A stretch of 64,000 bases of DNA, taken from assembly GCF_001039355.2 (NCBI RefSeq), contig NW_019775548.1:144928-208927 (forward strand), in the 5' to 3' direction. The notes below the pieces were generated by a model. The model made no database searches and was not told where the DNA came from. It was given only the letters and a program-made list of their open reading frames with translations. This DNA is from Lingula anatina. Lineage: Eukaryota > Brachiopoda > Lingulata > Lingulida > Lingulidae. This document shows positions 61,973 to 64,000 of this stretch, piece by piece (positions within the stretch are counted from its first letter, which is position 1; each line of letters begins with the position of its first letter). Position numbers and translations under genes: made by a program.

Positions 61973-62808
61973 GACAATGCATATTTTGGCAAAGTTAATA
62001 GTAGTTACATTGAAAGATTCTGCATTAATCAATATGTCTCAAACAATAAATTGTTGGTTTTTTTTTTTTTTTTTTTTTTTACTTTCCTGATTTTGGACTT
62101 AACAAAAATCCAAATTCACCATACGATAATATGTTACAAAATCACACCACGAACAGAACACAAAACAACCCTGTTCCAACGGGAGATGTTGGGAGTGGGG
62201 CAGTAAATAACTCCAGCAATGAGAACCTCATCTCGTATCCTAATCACACCCATGGTCTACATTAAGATCACTTAGTTCTCAGTGCTGGCCACCATTACCC
62301 TATTAGCAGATGGATCATTTACTTGTGTATTCAGAGTTAGTATCTTTGCGTTCTAGGAATCGCATGAACTAAAAGATAACCCTGATGATAGTTTATTCAA
62401 TTAAAACAGGAAGTAAAGAAAAGATGTTATCAGAAATAATTTTCAACATAAACCTTTAAAATTTATATGGCATTCTGTATATTATGCAGACACCATGAAT
62501 ATTTTTATCTGATACACTTCACTATATAAAAAAAAGAAAAAAAAAATCTACTGCACTATATAAAGCAACTCAAATAAAATTCATACATACTACAATATAA
62601 TTATCATAAATACATACACCCCATAAATAAAGAAAATCATAACTTTACCCTGTGCAGGGAGTGGATTGTCCTGTAGTATCCATGGACTCTCCCAGCGACG
62701 TAATTTTCGGCACATGAAGTTGCCCTTCCATAGCATACTATTGATGTTGAACTTCCGCGAGATGTGTAAAAACTGTGTCCGAGGGGAAGCTTTCTGATTA
62801 TGCAACAT
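13675..62808 (-). CDS. APBB: FE65 / APBB family adaptor (WW-PTB1-PTB2), whole gene
   Basis: A minus-strand gene of at least 15 exons over about 49 kb. FE65 proteins are cytoplasmic/nuclear adaptors: PTB2 binds the amyloid precursor protein tail, PTB1 binds partners such as LRP and Tip60, and the WW domain binds proline-rich ligands. Seen here: an acidic/Ser-rich N-terminal half with GFLGYYSSLENSAKSS (cf. the SFLNYYADLETSA-type stretch of APBB2); a WW domain LPPGW...GPYYWHIKSGTIQREPP split over two exons; PTB1 from FAVRSLGWVKIAEEDL through IRVWGVGRDNGRDFAYVARD to DICQKILAEKK; PTB2 from KVIKCHYLGSAVV through ESRVRFLSFMGI to the AACKLRYQKCLDA helix; and a short basic tail ending KKKNSKS. Starting from the 55.8-kb exon the product is about 780 residues using one copy of the duplicated exon; human APBB1 and APBB2 are about 710 and 758. 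All chosen junctions are in phase. The exact orthology (APBB1, 2 or 3) is not assignable; a single invertebrate FE65 is likely. Confidence 0.93.
14217..14285 (-). CDS. APBB: FE65 PTB2 C-terminal helix, canonical exon copy B
   Basis: 69 nt between TTGTTGTAG and GTATGT, phase 0 to 0: LRYQKCLDAHPQTPDHKKQQ and then QSK. LRYQKCLDA is nearly identical to the vertebrate FE65 helix, so this is the ancestral copy. Confidence 0.93.
14793..14825. repeat. (AAAT)n microsatellite
   Basis: About eight copies of AAAT in the intron between the duplicated exon B and A. Confidence 0.9.
15062..15096. repeat. Poly-A run
   Basis: About 35 consecutive A residues in the intron between the two duplicated FE65 exons. 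Confidence 0.9.
15560..15604 (-). CDS. FE65 PTB2 C-terminal helix, duplicated exon copy A (diverged)
   Basis: 45 nt between TTTTGTTACAG and GTAAAA, phase 0 to 0: LRFTKLLDSHPAPAE. It parallels LRYQKCLDAHPQTPD of the next exon in sequence, position and phase. Either copy joins the preceding AACK and the following GIGATLK in frame, so the two are best read as alternative, probably mutually exclusive, exons. Including both would place the helix twice. Confidence 0.75.
16314..16422 (-). CDS. APBB: FE65 PTB2 exon 3
   Basis: 109 nt between TTTTTTCAG and GTAACA, phase 2 to 0. Reads LCGYIMHNANDHYIAHAFHC and continues EPSAGALCKTIEAACK, equivalent to CEPNA...AVQAAC and leading into the last PTB2 helix. 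Confidence 0.93.
16687..16760 (-). CDS. APBB: FE65 PTB2 exon 2
   Basis: 74 nt between ATTTTAACAG and GTAAGT, phase 0 to 2. Reads KAENILVESRVRFLSFMGIA; RVRFLSF is a family hallmark. Confidence 0.94.
17158..17360 (-). CDS. APBB: FE65 PTB2 exon 1
   Basis: 203 nt between TTTTTAG and GTAAGA, phase 1 to 0. Encodes KVIKCHYLGSAVVHKPTGVD and VAPSTITISEHK, the first strands and helix of PTB2, the APP-tail-binding domain of the family. Confidence 0.95.
17932..18197 (-). CDS. APBB: FE65 PTB1 exon 3 and inter-PTB linker
   Basis: 266 nt between TTCTTGCAG and GTAAGG, phase 2 to 1. Reads DFAYVARDPVTRKHMCHVFR, then the C-terminal PTB1 helix ANTLRDICQKILAEKK, followed by a linker poorly conserved between family members. 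Confidence 0.95.
20199..20326 (-). CDS. APBB: FE65 PTB1 exon 2
   Basis: 128 nt between TTTTCCAG and GTAAGT, phase 0 to 2. Reads GKDLFMDLDSISLRLVDPQD and SIRVWGVGRDNGR, the central PTB1 strands that are almost invariant in FE65 proteins. Confidence 0.95.
20793..21054 (-). CDS. APBB: FE65 PTB1 exon 1
   Basis: 262 nt from CTTTTAG to GTAAAT, phase 2 to 0. Contains PIRFAVRSLGWVKIAEEDL, KSSRAVNKCIVDLS and NDINDVVGRWGD, the start of PTB1 with the highly conserved AVRSLGWV strand. Confidence 0.95.
21841..21944 (-). CDS. APBB: FE65 inter-domain exon with two acceptors 23 nt apart
   Basis: Donor GTAAGC at 21840-21835. The outer acceptor (CACTCCCCCAG) starts the exon at 21944 in phase 0 with DSIPDSPSSTDSD. 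The inner acceptor (GATTCTCCTAG) starts it at 21921 in phase 2. Both lead into DCDPLQAFEGHAFKYAAQSL, which matches the 'LKEFEGATLRYASLKL'-type segment before PTB1 in APBB2. Confidence 0.85.
21945..22992 (-). other. FE65 intron, nothing else supported
   Basis: Contains an A run near 22078-22092. A strong minus-strand acceptor-like tract ends near 22500 (TTTTCTTTTTCAG), but no frame after it reads through to a phase-compatible donor, so no exon is called. Confidence 0.6.
22993..23138 (-). CDS. APBB: FE65 inter-domain exon (possible cassette)
   Basis: Acceptor TTTAATGCCCAG, donor GTATGA; 146 nt, phase 0 to 2. Reads VNEAPHVPQRSSLEVETL and ends EEEVLHEFDPLAG. Read-through reaches TAG two codons past the donor. 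Its odd length links it to use of the inner acceptor of the next exon. Confidence 0.8.
23139..25526 (-). other. FE65 intron with one MITE
   Basis: About 2.4 kb noncoding; the only distinct object is the foldback element at 24486-24654. Confidence 0.7.
24486..24654. mobile_element. MITE, CAGGCCCG...GGGCCTG family, copy 1
   Basis: Starts CAGGCCCGTTGCCAG and ends CTGGCTACGGGCCTG; 169 bp. A 5-bp target-site duplication CTAGT lies at 24481-24485 and 24655-24659. Interior has G and C runs and a GTGGACCTTTT segment that occurs in both orientations. No ORF. Same length and termini as the copy at 44447-44615. Confidence 0.85.
25527..25648 (-). CDS. APBB: FE65 WW-domain exon 2
   Basis: 122 nt between TGGATTACAG and GTGAGT, phase 1 to 0. 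Encodes DKEGPYYWHIKSGTIQREPP, then a proline run and Gln/Ser linker. In other FE65 proteins the penultimate motif is TQWEPP; here the second signature Trp codon is AGG (Arg) at 25602-25600. Confidence 0.93.
27925..29751. repeat. 1.83-kb near-identical direct repeat, copy 1
   Basis: Begins ACACGTCCTTTGCAAGAC and ends in an A run. Copy 2 lies at a constant offset of 1828 bp with no indels seen. Three differences were noticed by eye, all transitions: 28250 A/G, 29403 C/T, 29469 A/G. A single N at 29752 separates the copies. Confidence 0.95.
29025..29275. repeat. Diverged internal tandem repeat (about 120-bp unit, two copies)
   Basis: The segment from ATATTCTAAATGCATTTCC to GTTAATAACTCCACC is repeated as ATATTCTAAACACATTTC... 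to GTTAATGACTCC, sharing TCTGTCAGAA, GCAATTCC/TCAATTCC and GTTAAACCAC blocks. The second unit has an extra 20-odd bases. The same pair recurs at +1828 in the second block copy. Confidence 0.7.
29753..31579. repeat. 1.83-kb near-identical direct repeat, copy 2
   Basis: Matches 27925-29751 at offset 1828. It starts immediately after the N and ends in the same A run that closes copy 1, the pattern expected if an assembler placed two alleles in series or misjoined contigs at a homopolymer. A true recent tandem duplication is the alternative. Confidence 0.95.
31845..31995. repeat. Older diverged copy of the 28.6-kb segment
   Basis: Matches 28605-28765 (and 30433-30593) in order: AACAGGGGA, CTAATGCATATGTTG, AGCCTAAAA, GGCATT/AGCATTRCCCAGGGA, GGTTGCCATGG. 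Clearly older than the near-identical pair, so an interspersed repeat family is present here. Confidence 0.6.
33239..33565. mobile_element. MITE with TTAA target duplication and AGGGATAATAACTC-type ends
   Basis: Left end TTAA-AGCAATAATAACTCTTCGT; right end is the inverse of TTAA-AGGGATAATAACTCTTCGT. Twenty-odd bp of near-perfect inverted terminal repeat enclose about 320 bp without coding capacity. TTAA flanks are typical of piggyBac and Kolobok superfamilies; which one is not decidable here. Confidence 0.75.
34934..34976 (-). CDS. APBB: FE65 WW-domain exon 1
   Basis: A 43-nt exon, TTTCATTTCAG to GTAAGT, phase 0 to 1. Encodes TEEVLLPPGWEKHE, the first strand of the WW domain with its first signature Trp. 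Confidence 0.93.
35138..35226. repeat. (CA)n microsatellite with TGCA interruptions
   Basis: Imperfect CA/TG dinucleotide run; it creates spurious His/Thr and Cys/Val-rich open frames on both strands. Confidence 0.95.
37145..37210. repeat. Short tandem repeat AATAAGAGACTAGT
   Basis: Several imperfect copies of TAATAAGAGACTAG in 65 bp. Confidence 0.8.
38629..38712 (-). CDS. Candidate alternative first exon of a short FE65 isoform (28 residues)
   Basis: ATG at 38712-38710 with an in-frame TAA six codons upstream. The frame reads 28 codons: MPVRKPVRRPPLAFQHIRRH and then KRRKHSKK, followed by donor GTAATG at phase 0. That is exactly the phase of the acceptor of the first WW exon (34976), so it would give a short isoform beginning about five residues before the WW domain with a strongly basic, nuclear-localisation-like N-terminus. 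Unproven; a chance ORF with a chance donor is the alternative. Confidence 0.4.
44447..44615. mobile_element. MITE, CAGGCCCG...GGGCCTG family, copy 2
   Basis: CAGGCCCGTAGCCAG at the left and the exact inverse CTGGCTACGGGCCTG at the right; 169 bp, the same length as the 24.5-kb copy. Target duplication CAATG at 44442-44446 and 44616-44620. Confidence 0.9.
44616..44781. mobile_element. Older, degenerate member of the same MITE family, interrupted by copy 2
   Basis: Reads GGCCATAGCCAACAACTTCA, then AAGGGG, GTAAAAGTGGACCTT and ACCATAA in the order seen in the 24.5-kb copy, and ends AAGGCCCTG. With copy 2 removed, the old element is flanked by CATAC (44438-44442 and 44782-44786). Copy 2 therefore landed in its left terminal repeat. 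Confidence 0.65.
45614..45752 (-). CDS. APBB: FE65 N-terminal exon (Ser/Asp-rich linker)
   Basis: 139 nt between TTTCAAG and GTAGGA, phase 2 to 0. Reads KDINSPDSGISADHHDTESE and ends EDIYAIPERRSK, the acidic linker ahead of the WW domain; the DSGIS segment resembles a phosphodegron-like motif. The fit of both phases to neighbours supports the exon. Confidence 0.88.
45753..47124 (-). other. FE65 intron
   Basis: 1.4 kb noncoding with an imperfect CA repeat at about 45997-46075. The 124-residue minus frame at 46160-46534 is not recognised and has no phase-compatible splice context. Confidence 0.7.
47125..47695 (-). CDS. APBB: FE65 large N-terminal exon
   Basis: Acceptor CATCTTTGCAG, donor GTGAGT; 571 nt, phase 1 to 2, about 190 residues. 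Begins DFETFTSFANPNYRLNDD. It contains RKKYAQLDLMAMGMN (cf. the RKKYAL...AMG stretch of APBB2), an acidic run EEGEEEETPY and GFLGYYSSLENSAKSS, a recognisable FE65 N-terminal motif. Probably disordered and a phosphorylation platform. Confidence 0.9.
48711..49265. mobile_element. MITE with CCCCRTTCACACTA terminal inverted repeats
   Basis: Left end CCCCATTCACACTA, right end the inverse of CCCCGTTCACACTA, flanked by TA dinucleotides; 555 bp. The interior is unusually CpG-rich for this window (AATCCGATTCGG, GTTATCCGGAT) and has subterminal GCGTTCACACT at 48785 and 49187. No transposase frame. TA flanks would fit a Tc1/mariner-type mover, but this is inference. Confidence 0.7.
49941..50192. mobile_element. 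Foldback MITE with GGGACCATTCCCA ends and GATCGATC subterminal motif, copy 1
   Basis: Left arm GGATCGATCT...GGGGTTTCTC...ACTGAAGCTGCTA is mirrored by TAGCAGCTTCAGT...ATCCCC...AGATCGATCC on the right; the two arms pair over most of their length. The right end GGGAATGGTCCCTA is the inverse of the left end of the 53.2-kb copy. Confidence 0.7.
50964..51025. repeat. (GA)n microsatellite
   Basis: About 60 bp of GA repeats with one AAAA interruption. Confidence 0.95.
51638..51850. mobile_element. Related foldback MITE, copy 2 (TTTCCAGAG ends)
   Basis: TTTCCAGAG-N-TTAGATCGATC at the left is mirrored by AGATCGATCTAAAAGCTCTGGAAA at the right, with a GTCAGCC/GGATTATCTGACAG interior. It shares GATCGATCT and the ACCCCCTTA/AGGGG interior with copy 1 but has different outer ends. 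Confidence 0.55.
52661..52710. repeat. (AAAT)n microsatellite
   Basis: About 12 copies of AAAT. Confidence 0.95.
53024..53177. mobile_element. Degenerate CAGGCCCG-family MITE, copy 4
   Basis: Reads CCCCGCAGCCAGAAAGGGGG, then CTTTTCTGAAAACGTGGACC and CTTTTACCACAAAATCC as in the intact copies, and ends in a C run and CACCTGGCC. Terminal repeats are eroded and no target duplication is visible. Confidence 0.6.
53199..53412. mobile_element. Foldback MITE with AGGGACCATTCCCA end, copy 3
   Basis: Left end AGGGACCATTCCCAAACCCT; interior TAGATCAATCT, AAGGGGATTCTCACC, CTACTGAAGCTGCTAGGGG, GGTGAGAAACCCCTTAG and GGATCGATCTTG parallel the 49.9-kb copy. The right end is less clear. Confidence 0.6.
54966..55140. 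mobile_element. Foldback MITE with GGCTGCATTCAGAACAGT ends
   Basis: Left arm GGCTGCATTCAGAACAGTGG...GATCAAATATGG mirrors the right arm, whose inverse is GGCCTCATTCAGAACAGTGA...GGGTCAAATATGG; the arms pair over about 55 bp. 175 bp. No clear target duplication. Confidence 0.65.
55795..55858 (-). CDS. Candidate FE65 first coding exon b (21 residues)
   Basis: ATG at 55858-55856 directly follows an in-frame TGA. 21 codons read MVLLQESGFVLSVEGYSYTM-K plus one base, then donor GTAGGG. Phase 1 again fits the 47.7-kb acceptor. It is too short for a length-filtered ORF search, but start, stop context, donor and phase all agree. It is an alternative to the 62.8-kb exon. Confidence 0.5.
56187..56339. 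mobile_element. Small foldback element with 35-bp terminal inverted repeats
   Basis: The left arm (AACACATTCTCCATTAATTT and on to 56221) and the right arm (56305-56339) are inverse copies with two or three mismatches. 153 bp, no ORF; a MITE by structure. Confidence 0.65.
58306..58351. repeat. 23-bp unit in two perfect tandem copies
   Basis: AATCCAGGGGAGGAAGAGAG plus GCA, repeated once. Confidence 0.85.
60002..60050. repeat. (AAAT)n microsatellite
   Basis: About 11 copies with one ATAT interruption. Confidence 0.9.
61745..61895. repeat. 40-bp minisatellite, about 3.7 copies
   Basis: Unit AAAAGACTGAATATATTTTT-CTGATGTAATTATTATATGT starts at 61756, 61796 and 61836, with a diverged fourth copy near 61873, running into an AT dinucleotide repeat. 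Confidence 0.9.
61896..61969. repeat. (AT)n microsatellite
   Basis: About 36 uninterrupted AT copies. It gives a spurious Tyr-Ile frame on the minus strand. Confidence 0.95.
62649..62808 (-). CDS. Candidate FE65 first coding exon a (53 residues)
   Basis: ATG at 62808-62806 is preceded by an in-frame TGA three codons upstream. The frame reads 53 codons ending WESPWILQDNPLPAQ and one extra base, then donor GTAAAG. Phase 1 matches the acceptor of the 47125-47695 exon, so joining gives NPLPAQ-DFETFTSF. Rich in Arg/Lys/Trp. I do not recognise the peptide; support is the donor, the phase and the upstream stop. Confidence 0.5.
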
Positions 62809-64000
62809 TGTTTCTCAATGGTTGGCATAAGCCAATGACAAGCAACATTGAATCCATTAAATCCACTAGTCTTTTTGTCTTTTCCCAATAAGTTACAGTT
62901 GGATTCAAGCCATTCAATGTCTAGCTGAGTTCATAAGAATCATGTTTAAGAAGATAACTCGTGTTTCAGTGAAAACTTTTGCATGGAATCTGAACTGGCA
63001 TTATCAGCACGTCTCGCATCTTTGTTCTTGCACTGGTGTGTGCCACATCCTTGCAAAACTGCATCTATTTTAAACATTTCTTATCTGCATCTTTTGCTCT
63101 CACATGTTGTCTTTGCCATGTGTAAGATACTGCCTTCTTCAGATATTCAGGAATGATATTTTTGTCATCATAATATGTTCCGTAAAATGTATGCTTCATA
63201 TATGACAAAGTTCAGAAGAATGTGCTTCCCTACTGGTATTTTAGTAAAATCCACTGATGATAGTATGTTTCCAAAGTTTTAACGTGATTATACTTAGTGA
63301 CCATTTCATAGGTACAGTACCAACTATGTCCAAAAGTCCTACAAGGTCACACGTCTTAACTTCAAATTTGAAATAAATGTTAAATTCTTTTGTAATGAAT
63401 AATATTTGTCAACGTTTTTCAACGTAAATAAATCCATCTTCTAATTATACCCTGATAAACTGACCCAAAATACTTCAAACGTATTTGAGCTCCACAAGCT
63501 CAGCTTGAATGTGACATCGAAACCTGACGCAGTGCAACACCATTATACTGCTTGGAAGCAGCAGGTTTACCAAACAAGCACTGATAAGGGACCCAGACTC
63601 AATGAATCCCGATTCCATGAGGAATATTATCAACCGAGACAAGTGACAGGCTAAGCACACTTCAGGTCTTCCAAGTCAAGTCATCATCGCTGTAACAAAG
63701 CGTGGAAAATTGAATCTGTCACTCCAGAGAGAAGACTGATCCTCCCGGTATTTGTACGACGTAATGGAACCGAGGATCACGGAGGTTATACAGTTGTGCT
63801 TAAAAACTTAGAGGAGAATGTCAAGGACTGCTCTCCCAATGGCTCGGTTTTAATTTTGAGCTCGTATTTTCATTCCATTAATGCTTCAAAATCATTTTTC
63901 CAGTTACTGAATTAAATAGATAAATTGGATAGATGCGATTTAAATAACGCTTAGAATAGATTATCCTAGAATCATTTGCTTAGCTGACGTGGAAGGACTG
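62809..64000 (-). other. Region upstream of the most distal FE65 exon candidate
   Basis: No recognised coding sequence. If exon a (62649-62808) is used, this holds its 5'UTR and possibly promoter. No TATA box or CpG-rich patch could be assigned with confidence. Confidence 0.4.

Larger units (their letters stand above)
55859..62648 (-). other. FE65 5'-most intron or upstream region
   Basis: 6.8 kb between the two candidate first exons. Contains a 153-bp inverted repeat, microsatellites and poly-T/G runs (56923-56940). No supported gene. Confidence 0.6.

Noticed and set aside
61788-61982. Tyr-Ile repeat protein on the minus strand
   Set aside because: Direct translation of the AT dinucleotide repeat.

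Overview
The window is animal nuclear DNA: AT-rich, intron-rich, with GT-AG introns from about 0.15 to 10 kb, many microsatellites and several small inverted-repeat (MITE-like) DNA elements. It contains two protein-coding genes arranged tail to tail, and both proteins are metazoan families. The mobile-element types (CAGGCCCGTAGCC-type and CAGGGGCGGAT-type foldback elements) and the overall texture suggest a marine invertebrate, possibly a lophotrochozoan such as a mollusc. That placement is inference; the sequence alone does not settle it. Layout: (1) 1-1389 is upstream or intronic sequence of the first gene. (2) 1390-8050, plus strand: a nine-exon gene encoding a 675-residue NSUN7-type protein (NOL1/NOP2/Sun RNA methyltransferase family). 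All splice phases close. The SAM-binding motif is degenerate and the residue aligning with the family's catalytic motif VI cysteine is histidine, so it looks like a pseudo-enzyme. Its 3'UTR probably runs to about 10.3 kb and carries a small transposon insertion. (3) About 10.4-62.8 kb, minus strand: one very large gene encoding an FE65/APBB adaptor (WW domain, PTB1, PTB2). Its last coding exon is at 13.7 kb and its candidate first exons are at 38.7, 55.9 and 62.8 kb. Every exon junction called is phase-consistent, giving a protein of roughly 780 residues. (4) The large FE65 introns hold no other supported gene. They hold a 1.83-kb near-identical tandem copy separated by a single N (most likely an assembly or haplotype duplication), several MITE families with recognisable target-site duplications, one nested insertion, an inverted-repeat-bounded 2.3-kb block and many simple repeats. 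(5) 62.8-64 kb is upstream of FE65 and has no supported coding sequence. How the genes relate: NSUN7-like and FE65 converge and share only the 10.3-10.5 kb intergenic gap; no functional link is implied. The most interesting signals concern FE65. It has a duplicated exon (15560-15604 versus 14217-14285), both copies phase 0-0 and both coding the C-terminal helix region of PTB2, which looks like a mutually exclusive pair. It has three alternative amino-terminal exons, each with a donor phase matching the acceptor it would join. It has a frame-balanced alternative-splicing arrangement between the WW and PTB1 domains, and the second signature tryptophan of its WW domain is replaced by arginine.
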